NCBI GenBank assembly: GCA_964490005.1
Contig: CAZBBB010000003.1
Coordinates: forward strand, 15,074-79,073
Source: CAZBBB01 sp964490005
GTDB taxonomy: Bacteria; Planctomycetota; B15-G4
Direction of reading: 5' to 3'
Length of the DNA: 64,000 nucleotides
Shown piece by piece: positions 16,313 through 24,722 of the stretch. Every line of letters starts with the position of its first letter. The first letter of the stretch is position 1. Both the position numbers and the translations under genes were made by a program. The notes under the pieces are model-generated. The model was not told the DNA's origin. It was given only the letters and a program-made list of their open reading frames with translations, and did no database searches.

Positions 16313-18936
16313 ACGGCCGCGTTCTGATCGCTCTCGCCGCGCTCGCGGCCGGTCTCGGTGTCGGCTGGTGGTCGGAAGCCTGGTGGGAACTCCTCGCGCG
16401 CTCCGCGGCCGGGGACTCGAGCACATCGCTCCCGTTCGTGCCGATCGCGTGGGCGTGCGCGGGGCTCGGCGTGCTCGTCGGGCGCCGCGTCGGCGGCGGC
16501 ACCGAACTCGCAGCCTGCCGCTGGTGGGGGGGAGCCGCCTTCGTGGCGCTGCTGGGCGCACGCCTCTCGGGCGGCGTCCTGGAGGCTGCCGCACCGGGTG
16601 CCGCGGCCTTTTGCGCAGCGGCCGGCCTGGGGGCCGTCTGCCAAGCGTCGGGATGGTGGTGGGCGGGGCTGGCTGCGGCATGGGGAGCGGGGCCCGAGGT
16701 GCTCGGCGCCACGCGCGCATCGGTCGGGCTGGGCGCCGCTGCGCTGCTCGGCGCCGCGGTCCTGGCCGGCAGCGCATCGACGCCCCGGTGCGACGGACCG
16801 ACGCGTACGGAGCGCCCCGCGCTCAACGAGATCCTGGCGGGCCTGCTCGCCGGAGCGTGCGTGGGATTCGCGGGCACCGTGGTCGTGTCGTGCGCCTGGC
16901 AGGCGTCGGTCGTCGGAACCGCGACGCCGGCGCAGGTCGTCGCTTGGCTCTCGGGCGGCGCCGCACTCGGATGCGCCGCACTCGCGGTCACCCGCGGCGT
17001 CGAGGCGCGCGGCGCGCTGGCCGCGTTGCTCGCGCTCGGAGCCGCCGCCGGCGTGTGGTCGATTGCGCGCGGCGCGGGGCCGCACGTCGCCGCGGCGCTG
17101 CTGGGCGGCGCCGGCGGCCTGTGCGTCGTCCGATCCGCCGGGCCCGCGCTCTTCGGCGGAATGGCCGTCGGTTCGTTGTTCGCGGGCGATCCGCGCAGCC
17201 TTGCGCTGCTGCCCGCGTGCGGCACGATCGCGGCGGCCGCCGCGGCGCTGTGCGCGGGTCGGCCGCGGGCGGGGACGGCCGTGCGCAGGCCGCGGCTCGT
17301 ACTGCTGCTCGCGTCGTTGCTCGCGCTGCCGACACCTTGGTTGCTCCCCGCGCCGGTGCCGTTCCCCCGTGGAGACCTCGCCGGCCGCTACGACGGCTCC
17401 GCGGGTGTTCCCAGCATCGACTCCGAGGTCCGGATCGACGGCTATGCGGGTCTGGACTCGCGCGCACTGCAACCGATCGCGTTCCGTGCCGGGCGCCTGG
17501 CAGCGGCGATGCACCCGGCGGCGCGGTCCGTCGTCAGCCTGTCCACCGTCGACGGCGCGGCGGTCGCGGGACTGCTGGCCTCCACGGGCGCGGCACGGCA
17601 GGTCTGCGTGGTGTCGCCGGCCTTCGAGACCTGGGCGCAAGCCCGGCGCACGGCCGCCGCCGCCGCCGCGGGCGGATCCGTCGCCGAGATCGTCGGGGGC
17701 GACGAACTCGACTGGCTCTCGCGGCACGAGGCCGCCTGGGACCTGGTCGTGATCGGCCCGCCCGATCCTCCGCGGCGCGACGAGTCGCGTCGCCACGGCC
17801 GGGCGTTCGCCCAGGCGGTACGGCGGGCGCTGGCCGCCGACGGCGTCGCCGTGCAGTGGTACGCATTGGCGAACATGGACTGGCCGGCGTTCCAGGCGGC
17901 CGCCTCCGCGTGGCTCCGGGTCTTCCCGGATGCGCGCGCCTTCGTGGCCTCGCCCGGGGGCGCTGCGCCCCTCGTCGCGCTGGTCGGCGGGCTGAGCGGC
18001 GGCCTGCCGGATGCCGCAGCCGTCGATGCGCTGCTGGGCGCCCGCCCGAGCCCCTCGGGCCCGAGCGCGGCGGTCGATGTCCATGACGTTTATCTCGCCG
18101 ACGCCTGGAGCCTGGCGCGCGCCGCGCGCGCCGGCGAAGACGCCGAGGAGCCGGTCGTGTCGTGCTGGCGCGATCCGTCATCCGGTCGTCAGCCCTCGCC
18201 GCAGCGGGCGGCAAGGAATCTGCGCCTGCTTGCGGCGCTGGCGGCGCCGCTGGAGACCGCATCGCTCGCGGTCCGGCCGGCCGACGAGAAGGACGACCGG
18301 CGACTCGGTGCGGAACTCACGGCCCGCTCGGCGGCCCTCGTGGCGCTGCTGCACGCCGCGGCCGCCGGCATCGAGCTGGAGGCTGCCGTCGACGGCGCGC
18401 TCTCGCCGGACCGCGTCTCGGCGCTCGAGGCGGAACTCCACTCGGCGCTGCTCGCCGGGTGGGCCGCCGCGGGAGGCCATCTCGACGTGCGCGACGCGCT
18501 GCTCGAGCGCTCGCTGCGGCTCACGCGCGATGACCGCTGGCAGGCGGCCGCCGCGCTGCTCGACGGCGCCGGGCGCGTGCATCCCGACGGCAGGCTGCTC
18601 GGATTGCAGTGCCTCGTGCTGCTCGAACTCGGCGACGTGGAGCGCTCGCTCGAGGTCGGACTGCGGGCGCGGGATCTCGCGTCGGAGGACCGCACGGTGC
18701 TGGTGAATCTCGGCAGCGCGCTCGTGCACGCCGGCCGCGACGAGGAGGGCCGGCAGGTGCTGCTCGCTGCGCGCCGCGCGTACGCGCCGCGGCCACTCCC
18801 CGCGCAGGCGGGCGCCGCCCTCGACGTCCTCGAGCGCGCGCCCGGCGCGGTTCAGGCCGCGACCCGACTGCTCGAGCGCCTCCCTCCGGGCGACCGCTGG
18901 AAGGACGTGCTCCGCCGCCTGCTGAGCGACGCTTAG
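16306..18936 (+). CDS. Membrane protein with degenerate spermidine-synthase-like domain and TPR region
   Basis: This protein has about 876 residues. The first 350 are very hydrophobic, with roughly ten membrane segments, like the 'fused MFS/spermidine synthase' family. Residues about 400-560 resemble the class I methyltransferase fold of spermidine synthases ('WDLVVIGPPDPPRRDE', 'AVRRALAADGVAVQWYALANM'). The expected glycine-rich SAM-binding loop reads 'SLSTVDGAAVAG' and lacks the GxGxG pattern, so catalysis is doubtful. The C-terminal 250 residues are Ala/Leu-rich helices with TPR-like pairs. The start GTG 16306 overlaps the folC stop by seven bases. Its stop codon interlocks with that of the convergent rluB-like gene (TTAG). 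Function is unknown. Confidence 0.65.
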   Translation: MLNGRVLIALAALAAGLGVGWWSEAWWELLARSAAGDSSTSLPFVPIAWACAGLGVLVGRRVGGGTELAACRWWGGAAFVALLGARLSGGVLEAAAPGAAAFCAAAGLGAVCQASGWWWAGLAAAWGAGPEVLGATRASVGLGAAALLGAAVLAGSASTPRCDGPTRTERPALNEILAGLLAGACVGFAGTVVVSCAWQASVVGTATPAQVVAWLSGGAALGCAALAVTRGVEARGALAALLALGAAAGVWSIARGAGPHVAAALLGGAGGLCVVRSAGPALFGGMAVGSLFAGDPRSLALLPACGTIAAAAAALCAGRPRAGTAVRRPRLVLLLASLLALPTPWLLPAPVPFPRGDLAGRYDGSAGVPSIDSEVRIDGYAGLDSRALQPIAFRAGRLAAAMHPAARSVVSLSTVDGAAVAGLLASTGAARQVCVVSPAFETWAQARRTAAAAAAGGSVAEIVGGDELDWLSRHEAAWDLVVIGPPDPPRRDESRRHGRAFAQAVRRALAADGVAVQWYALANMDWPAFQAAASAWLRVFPDARAFVASPGGAAPLVALVGGLSGGLPDAAAVDALLGARPSPSGPSAAVDVHDVYLADAWSLARAARAGEDAEEPVVSCWRDPSSGRQPSPQRAARNLRLLAALAAPLETASLAVRPADEKDDRRLGAELTARSAALVALLHAAAAGIELEAAVDGALSPDRVSALEAELHSALLAGWAAAGGHLDVRDALLERSLRLTRDDRWQAAAALLDGAGRVHPDGRLLGLQCLVLLELGDVERSLEVGLRARDLASEDRTVLVNLGSALVHAGRDEEGRQVLLAARRAYAPRPLPAQAGAALDVLERAPGAVQAATRLLERLPPGDRWKDVLRRLLSDA

Positions 18937-19718
18937 GAGCGGGGGCCGCGGCGGCGCGACTCGGCGCGCGGGCGTCCGCCCAGACGGACGACCGTCTGCG
19001 CGCTGCCACGGAGCGCTTCGACCTCGGCGGCCGTCAACGGGCGCGTCTCGCCCGGCCGCAGGCGGCCGAGTTCGACGGGACCGATCGAGAGCCGGATCAG
19101 GCGCCGAACTTCGTGGCCGAAGCGCGCGAACACGCGGCGGATCTCGCGCTTCTTGCCTTCGGTGAGCATCACGCGCAGCACGCTCTTCGTGCGGCCGGGG
19201 CGCACCATCTCGATGCTGATGGCTCCCGTGCGTCCCTCGGCCAGCCAGATGCCGTGACGCATCTTCTCGAGCGCCGATTCCTCCGGTTGGCCCTCGACCT
19301 CCACCTGGTAGACCTTGCGGATGCCGAAGCGCGGGTGCGTCACGAGGTGGCAGAGTTCGCCGTCGTTCGTGAGCAGGATCGCGCCCTCGCTGTCCACGTC
19401 GAGGCGGCCGATCGTGTACAGGCGCCGATCGCGCATGTTCGCCGGCGCGTAGTCGATCGCCCGCAGCGTCCCGGCGCGGGTCGTCGCGCTGCAGATCGCG
19501 CCCCGGGGCTTGTTCAGCAGGACGTGCAGCGAGCGCTGGACGTTTAGGCGCTCGCCGTCGCACTTGATCGTCTGCGTGTCGGGGTCCACCTGCACGCCGA
19601 GCTGCGTCACCACGCGTCCGTCGATCTCGACGCGCCCCTGGCGGATGATGTTCTCGCACTCGCGGCGGCTGGCGACACCGGCCGCCGCCATGAGCTTCTG
19701 CAGTCGCTGCTTCGCCAT
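18933..19718 (-). CDS. rRNA pseudouridine synthase, RluB/RsuA family
   Basis: This enzyme isomerises specific uridines in ribosomal RNA. The 261-residue protein begins with an S4 RNA-binding domain ('RLQKLMAAAGVASRREC', residues 4-20). The catalytic domain follows with 'LLNKPRGAICSAT' and the active-site 'GRLDVDSEGAILLTNDGEL', where the Asp of GRLD is the catalytic nucleophile, and then 'GKKREIRRVFARFGHEV'. ATG 19718 matches the usual N-terminus and shares one base with the manA stop. RluB, RluE and RsuA cannot be told apart with certainty. Confidence 0.9.
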   Translation of the reverse strand: MAKQRLQKLMAAAGVASRRECENIIRQGRVEIDGRVVTQLGVQVDPDTQTIKCDGERLNVQRSLHVLLNKPRGAICSATTRAGTLRAIDYAPANMRDRRLYTIGRLDVDSEGAILLTNDGELCHLVTHPRFGIRKVYQVEVEGQPEESALEKMRHGIWLAEGRTGAISIEMVRPGRTKSVLRVMLTEGKKREIRRVFARFGHEVRRLIRLSIGPVELGRLRPGETRPLTAAEVEALRGSAQTVVRLGGRPRAESRRRGPRS

Positions 19719-20659
19719 CAGGGGGCCTCCACGGCGAGCAGTTCGAGGTCGCGGCCCGCGACGCGGGCCGACCCGACCGTGAACACGGTGTCGCCGGCGG
19801 CGAGATGCAGCTCGTCCGCGCCGGCGCGCAGCGTACCGCGTCCCGCGAGCACGGTCAGGATCGCCCAACGGCCCACGGGCTGCAGCGCGACCTCCGAGCG
19901 CACGCGCGCGTGGCCGAGCGTGAAGGCCCGGCAGCGGATCAGCGCGTTCCACGCGTCATCGACGTCGGGCGCGCGCCGCACGCCTTCCGGGGCGTGGTCG
20001 CGGCAGGCCTGCGACGCCCGATCGAGATGCACCGGCCGCCCGCGGCCCCAGTCGTGGATGCGCCAGGTCGTGTCCGAGTTCTGCTGGATCTCGAACAGGG
20101 TCACCCCGGGGCCGATGGCGTGGACCGTGCCGGCGGGGACGAGCAGCGCGTCGCCCACGCCGACGGGCACGCGCCGCAGCAGCCGCTCCACCTCACCGTC
20201 CGGCGCACCCGCCGCCACGCGCGCCAGCAGCTCGGCGCAGCGCGTGCCGGCGGCCGTCCCGAGGTAGACGCAGGAGTCGGCGTCGGCCTCGACCACGAAC
20301 CAGGCCTCCGTCTTGCCGCGTGCGAGTCCCTGCCGCCGCGCCACCTCGTCATCGGGATGGACCTGCACCGACAGCACGTCGCGCGCGTCGAGGAACTTGA
20401 CGAGCAGCGGGAAGGACTCCGGTGCCGGGCAATGCAGCGCGGCGCCCTCCCGCCGCAGCCAGTCGGCGAAGGCCAGGGGGCGGTCGCGCAGACGCGACGG
20501 CGCCGACGCATGGCAGCTCGCGAGCCACCACTCGCCGACCGCCGTGCCGCGCGGCGCCGACGGGGGAGCCCAGCCGAAACGCTCCGCGATGCGCGTGCCG
20601 CCCCAGGGACGCACGACGGGCTCGGGGGCCAGGTGGAAGGCGCAGGCGGCGCTCATCAT
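19718..20659 (-). CDS. manA: Mannose-6-phosphate isomerase, type I (short form)
   Basis: ManA interconverts fructose-6-phosphate and mannose-6-phosphate, feeding GDP-mannose and glycan synthesis. The 313-residue zinc cupin shows 'PWGGTRIAERFGW' at the start, zinc ligands in 'QVHPDD' (near residue 98), Glu in 'GKTEAWFV', His in 'PAGTVHAIG', and the C-terminal 'ILTVLAGRGTLR' cupin strand. It is the compact Firmicutes/YvyI-like form rather than the long enterobacterial one. Two Met codons open the frame, and either could be used. It is just upstream of the pseudouridine synthase gene. Confidence 0.88.
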   Translation of the reverse strand: MMSAACAFHLAPEPVVRPWGGTRIAERFGWAPPSAPRGTAVGEWWLASCHASAPSRLRDRPLAFADWLRREGAALHCPAPESFPLLVKFLDARDVLSVQVHPDDEVARRQGLARGKTEAWFVVEADADSCVYLGTAAGTRCAELLARVAAGAPDGEVERLLRRVPVGVGDALLVPAGTVHAIGPGVTLFEIQQNSDTTWRIHDWGRGRPVHLDRASQACRDHAPEGVRRAPDVDDAWNALIRCRAFTLGHARVRSEVALQPVGRWAILTVLAGRGTLRAGADELHLAAGDTVFTVGSARVAGRDLELLAVEAP

Positions 20660-20710
20660 CGCTCCGGGGTCCCGGCGCGTCCGTGTCCGGGCGCGCCGCG
20701 GGCGTGGAGC

Positions 20711-20860
20711 CTAGAGCGAGCGGCTGATCTGGTCCAGCAGTCTCATGAGCGCGGCGTCGTACGCGGGCTCGGAGATGTCCTCGTCGGCAACCCATTCCCG
20801 CCAGCGTGCTTCGCGGAAGTCTGGATCGTCGCTCGGATCGAACTCGGGGAGTTCGCTCAT
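20711..20860 (-). CDS. Small acidic protein of 49 residues
   Basis: An ATG-to-TAG frame between manA and rsmD encodes 49 residues. It starts MSELPEFDPSDDPDFREARW and ends 'LLDQISRSL'. It is strongly acidic at the N-terminus, amphipathic in the second half, and has no membrane segment. Codon use is GC-rich in third positions like its neighbours, which argues for a real gene. There is no Shine-Dalgarno-like motif upstream, only a run of eight Cs. No family is recognised. Confidence 0.45.
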   Translation of the reverse strand: MSELPEFDPSDDPDFREARWREWVADEDISEPAYDAALMRLLDQISRSL

Positions 20861-20987
20861 GGGGGGGGCGAGGCCTTGAGTCGTGGGTGCACGTCGCAGG
20901 TGAGGTCGCGGCCGATCGCGGGGCGAGGGCCACCGACACTATCGAAGTCCGCGCGACCGGACTTGAACACGTTGCACGCGAGTCGCG

Positions 20988-21560
20988 TCAACCCGGATCG
21001 GAGCGCCCGTAGACGCAGACGGCGCTCGTGCCGTACTCGCGGCGACGCAGCATTGACAAGTCAAGCAGCCGCTGCGGCGAGAGCCGCGCGACGGGCGTTT
21101 CGATCGCGAGGCAGGCGTGCGCGGCGAGCACGCCCGGCGCCGCGAGCGACGGCGGCACGGGGTGCAGGTCGGCGAAGGGCGGATCGGCGAGCACGAGATC
21201 GAACCCGGCCGGAGGTGGAGCGAAGCGCATGACGTCGGCCACCAGCACCGTCGCTTCGGGCACCTGCAGGCCGGCCGCGGCGAGATTGGCGCGCAGCGCG
21301 GCGAGCGCGCGCGGGTCGCGTTCGACGAAGGTCGCCGCGGCGGCCCCGCGGCTCAGCGCCTCGATGCCGAGCGCGCCCGAGCCCGCGTACAGATCGAGGA
21401 CGCACGCGCCCTCGACGCGCGCTCCGAGCATCCCGAAGAGCGCCTCGCGGACCATCGCGCGGGTGGGGCGCGTGACCCGACCGGCGGCGACCTCGAGGCG
21501 CAGTCCCTTGAAGCGGCCGGCGATGATGCGCGGCGCCGTCGGCGGGGGGGATCGATTCAA
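20988..21560 (-). CDS. rsmD: 16S rRNA (guanine-N2) methyltransferase RsmD
   Basis: RsmD methylates G966 of 16S rRNA during 30S assembly. The body reads 'PRIIAGRFKGLRLEVAAG', then 'TRPTRAMVREALFGML', the SAM site 'VLDLYAGSGALGIEALSRGA' and the catalytic 'LADPPF', all diagnostic. TTG 21560 gives a 190-residue protein, the normal size. An in-frame ATG at 21641 would add 27 poorly conserved residues and would share its CATG with the start of the divergent VWA gene. The start is therefore the uncertain part. Confidence 0.88.
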   Translation of the reverse strand: MNRSPPPTAPRIIAGRFKGLRLEVAAGRVTRPTRAMVREALFGMLGARVEGACVLDLYAGSGALGIEALSRGAAAATFVERDPRALAALRANLAAAGLQVPEATVLVADVMRFAPPPAGFDLVLADPPFADLHPVPPSLAAPGVLAAHACLAIETPVARLSPQRLLDLSMLRRREYGTSAVCVYGRSDPG

Positions 21561-21639
21561 AAGAGGCGGGCCGAGGGGGTAGCGTGGGCGATTCGCGACG
21601 ATACCAGCCGCGCCCCGCAACCCGAGTCCGCCCGCCGCC

Positions 21640-23151
21640 ATGGATCCCGCTCCCGCTTCGCCGCCGCCGCGCCGTCGCGCGGACGTCGTCGTCAGCCTGG
21701 GGCGCGAGGATCGCCGGCGCCTCGCCGCCGCGCGGGCGGCCCGCTCGGTCACCGTCTATCTGATCGTCGCCGGCGGGCTGCACGCGGTCCTCATCGGTTG
21801 GTGGTTCGCCGGCTACCTCGCCGGTGCGGACGCGGTCGAGACGCGCACGCTGAGCGCCACGCTCGACGACCCGCCGCCGCTCGAGGAACTGGTCCCGGAG
21901 CCGGCGCCCGAGCCCGAGATCGAACCGCCGCCCGTCGTGCACGAGGAGGTCGTGGTCGAGCAGCCCGACGTCGACGAGGCCAGGGACGATGTCGAACTCG
22001 TCACGGCCCCGGTCGACCTGATCGGCCTCGGGGGACGCGGCGGGGGCGGCGGCGGCGGCAGGCGCTCGGCGCTGTCCGACGTCCCGGTGCCGATCGAGGC
22101 CGCGGGGGCCGGCGGCTCGCCGTTCCGGTCCTTCGTCGAGGACCTGCGCGCGCGCGGCATGGACGTGGCCTTCGTCATCGACGCGACGGCGAGCATGGAT
22201 CGCTTCATCACGCGGGCGCGGGCGACCATCGACGACATCATCGGCGACCTCGCGACGGTCGTTCCGGACCTGCGCCTCGGGCTCGTCGCCTACCGCGACA
22301 CGACCGACGACTGGCTCACGCAGAGCGTGCAGCTCACCGACGACCGCTACCAGATCCACAACTTCCTGATGGACCTGGACGCCAAGGGTGGCGGCGACTT
22401 CGAGGAGGCCGTCGACGCCGGCCTGCGCGTCGCGATGGAAGGGCTGAGCTGGCGGTCGGGGGCGCGGCGCGTGATCATCCTCGTCGGCGACGCTCCGCCC
22501 CACGGCGCCGACGAGTCGGCGGTGCTCGGCCTCGTGCGGGGCTTCGCACGCGACGCCAACTCCGCCGTGAACGTGCTCTTCACGGGCGTCGATCCCGACG
22601 CGGAGCCGACCGAGCGGGAGCAGCAGGCGCGCTCGTACTTCGACCGCCTCGCGCGCGCCGGCGAGGGGCTGCTCGCGGATCTCGTCGCCGACCGCGACAG
22701 CCTGCGCGAGCGCATCCTCGACGCGAGCTTCGGCACGCTCTACGGGGCCGAACTCCGCGACCTGCTCGAACACCGCCGCTCGGACGGGCGCCGCCAGCGC
22801 ATCGTCGAGGAACGCGTGAAGGCCGGCAACCGCAAATGGTTGCTGCAGGAGCTCGGCGATCTGCCGGTGTATCCCGCGATCGTCGAGGGCTGCGTCATGC
22901 TCTTCGATCGCAGCGTCGCCGAGCGCGCCGTCGCGCTGCTCTCCGACGAAACGCTGGCCGTGGCCGTGCGCTCGGCGGCCCTGCACGTGCTCAAGAAGAC
23001 GCTCGTGCCCGGCCTGGCGCTGGACGTGACGCGCCCCTTGGCCGAGCAGCAGTCGGCCCTCGCCCGGCTGCGTCGCGAACTCGAGCGGATGGCCGGTCCG
23101 CGCCCGCCGCCCGCGCCGCTGCCCGGAGCACCGCCGCCGCCGGGGCGCTGA
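21640..23151 (+). CDS. Membrane-anchored von Willebrand factor A domain protein
   Basis: This 503-residue protein has a basic cytoplasmic N-terminus and a single membrane helix (about 38-60). A Pro/Glu-rich stalk follows (75-120, 'PEPAPEPEIEPPPVV'-like, reminiscent of TonB linkers), then a Gly-rich spacer. A VWA domain runs from about 175 to 370, with an intact MIDAS start DATASM at 181-186 and 'LVAYRDTTDDW' and 'LVGDAPPHGAD' downstream. The C-terminal 130 residues are helical and HEAT-like, with a proline-rich end. VWA domains bind proteins through a metal ion, and the topology places it outside the cytoplasm. The partner is unknown. Confidence 0.8.
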   Translation: MDPAPASPPPRRRADVVVSLGREDRRRLAAARAARSVTVYLIVAGGLHAVLIGWWFAGYLAGADAVETRTLSATLDDPPPLEELVPEPAPEPEIEPPPVVHEEVVVEQPDVDEARDDVELVTAPVDLIGLGGRGGGGGGGRRSALSDVPVPIEAAGAGGSPFRSFVEDLRARGMDVAFVIDATASMDRFITRARATIDDIIGDLATVVPDLRLGLVAYRDTTDDWLTQSVQLTDDRYQIHNFLMDLDAKGGGDFEEAVDAGLRVAMEGLSWRSGARRVIILVGDAPPHGADESAVLGLVRGFARDANSAVNVLFTGVDPDAEPTEREQQARSYFDRLARAGEGLLADLVADRDSLRERILDASFGTLYGAELRDLLEHRRSDGRRQRIVEERVKAGNRKWLLQELGDLPVYPAIVEGCVMLFDRSVAERAVALLSDETLAVAVRSAALHVLKKTLVPGLALDVTRPLAEQQSALARLRRELERMAGPRPPPAPLPGAPPPPGR

Positions 23152-23160
23152 GCCGTCGCT

Positions 23161-24681
23161 TCAGCGCCTGCCGTAGTCGAGCACCGGCGGCTGGCTGGCC
23201 GCCCAGGCCCGCCAGGCGGATTCGACCTCGGTGCTGCTCGTCGCGAAGGCCTCGGCGAAGGCGGCGTCGTGCAGCACGGAGGGGTCGCGCCGGTCGGCGT
23301 CCGCGTCGCGCCCGTAGGCCGCGACATACAGCCGGAGCTCGGCGGATCGCGACGAGAGCAGATAGTCCAGGAAGCTCCAGCAGACCGCGAGTTCGCGGCT
23401 GTCGAGGCGAGAGAGAGGCTGGCGCAGCACCTCGCGCAGATCCGGAATCTCCGCCTGGCGGCGCTCGTCGCTCAGGACGTTCACCCACGCCGTGTAGTCC
23501 TCCCAACCGGGCACGAAGGGCTCGACCGGGCGGCCGCCCTCGTCGACCGGCGCCGAGCCCATCGAAATCGTCGCGTAGCGGTTCACGCGGCCCTCGAGAC
23601 GCGTCGTCCACGCCCCTTCGAGCCAGCCCGGGATCGGCCGGGACCCGAAGGACTGCTGCACGAGGATGCGCGCGTAGTGGTGGACGAGCAGGCCGAGCCG
23701 CGCTTCGGTCGGATGGCCCGTGTGCAGGACATGGTCACCTTCGGCGACGACCACGATCAGCGACTGCGGCCAGAGCAGCGCGTAGTTCGTTCGCGAACGC
23801 CAGCGTTCGCGCTGTGCATGTGCCAGCGGGTAGCGCTCGATGAAGCCGGGCTCGTGCAGGCGTTGCATCGCGGCGGCGTCGGGCGGCAGCAGGATCGGCA
23901 CCCACGACGCCTGCAGGCGCGCGCCGGTCTCCTCGTCCGGCGGCAGCGCCTCGAGGAACAGGGCCTCGGCGCGTTCGAGACCGAGGCGCAGCGCCGCGGT
24001 CGCGTCCTCGGGCAGACTCGCGAACAGCGTGAAGCGCCCGCTCTCGGTGGCCTGCACGGGCGACCCGAAGATCAAGGGCAGCGCGTCGAGCGCCGCGCGC
24101 GTCTCCGCGGTGCGCGGCGGCAGCCACTCGTCGCCGTGGCGCACGAGCCCCCGCCGCCGCATGACCTCGTCTTCAGAACGCCAGGCTCCGTCGTCGTAGA
24201 TCAACCCCTCGGCGCGTCGCGCGGCGGCGTGCTCGGCGACCCAGGCGGCGAGTTCGTCGGGATCCATCCAGCGTCCGTCGAGCCGCACGCGCCCCAGCAG
24301 TTCGTTGGCCAGGGGATGCTCGGGATCCACGGCGAGCACGTCGCGCAGCAGCGCCTGCCGGTGCTTCGTCAGCCCCTGCTCGGCCGCCCAGTCCGAGAGC
24401 TCGAGCAGGCCGTCGACATCGTCGTCCCGCAACGCGGCACGACGGGCCTCGACCTCCTCGGCCGGCGTGCGCTTCTCCTCGATGCGCGCGATCTTCGCCA
24501 GGTCGACCTTGAGGGTGCCGAAGCTCGACTCGACCGTCAGCTCGGTCGCGGTGCGCGCGACGATGCGTCCCTCGAGGCGGCGGCCATCCTTGAAGTGGAT
24601 GATGTCCGCCCGTGCGGCGGGCGCGGCCAGCGCGAACAGCACGAGCATCCGGACGGCGGTCTGGGGGCGGCCTGCGTGCAT
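23161..24681 (-). CDS. Secreted protein with small N-terminal barrel and degenerate metallopeptidase-like region
   Basis: This 506-residue protein has a signal peptide (to about residue 25, ARA/D). The mature N-terminus is 'IIHFKDGRRLEGRIVAR' followed by 'IARIEE', a small Sm/SH3-like barrel common in planctomycete secreted proteins. In the last 250 residues 'LLVHHYARILVQQSFG' and 'PGWLEGAWTTRLEG' resemble the HExxH and PxWLxEG motifs of DUF1570-type gluzincins. The catalytic Glu and second His are missing (HHYAR), so activity is unlikely. GGGAGAG lies six bases before the ATG. Function is unknown. Confidence 0.65.
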   Translation of the reverse strand: MHAGRPQTAVRMLVLFALAAPAARADIIHFKDGRRLEGRIVARTATELTVESSFGTLKVDLAKIARIEEKRTPAEEVEARRAALRDDDVDGLLELSDWAAEQGLTKHRQALLRDVLAVDPEHPLANELLGRVRLDGRWMDPDELAAWVAEHAAARRAEGLIYDDGAWRSEDEVMRRRGLVRHGDEWLPPRTAETRAALDALPLIFGSPVQATESGRFTLFASLPEDATAALRLGLERAEALFLEALPPDEETGARLQASWVPILLPPDAAAMQRLHEPGFIERYPLAHAQRERWRSRTNYALLWPQSLIVVVAEGDHVLHTGHPTEARLGLLVHHYARILVQQSFGSRPIPGWLEGAWTTRLEGRVNRYATISMGSAPVDEGGRPVEPFVPGWEDYTAWVNVLSDERRQAEIPDLREVLRQPLSRLDSRELAVCWSFLDYLLSSRSAELRLYVAAYGRDADADRRDPSVLHDAAFAEAFATSSTEVESAWRAWAASQPPVLDYGRR

Positions 24682-24722
24682 GCGCGTCTCTCCCGGTTCC
24701 GCCGGGTATCTTGGGCCCCTGC

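Noticed and set aside
15976..18084. A 702-codon minus-strand frame opposite the membrane spermidine-synthase-like gene
   Set aside because: Arg/Gly/Asp-rich low complexity; the plus frame encodes membrane helices and the expected fold.
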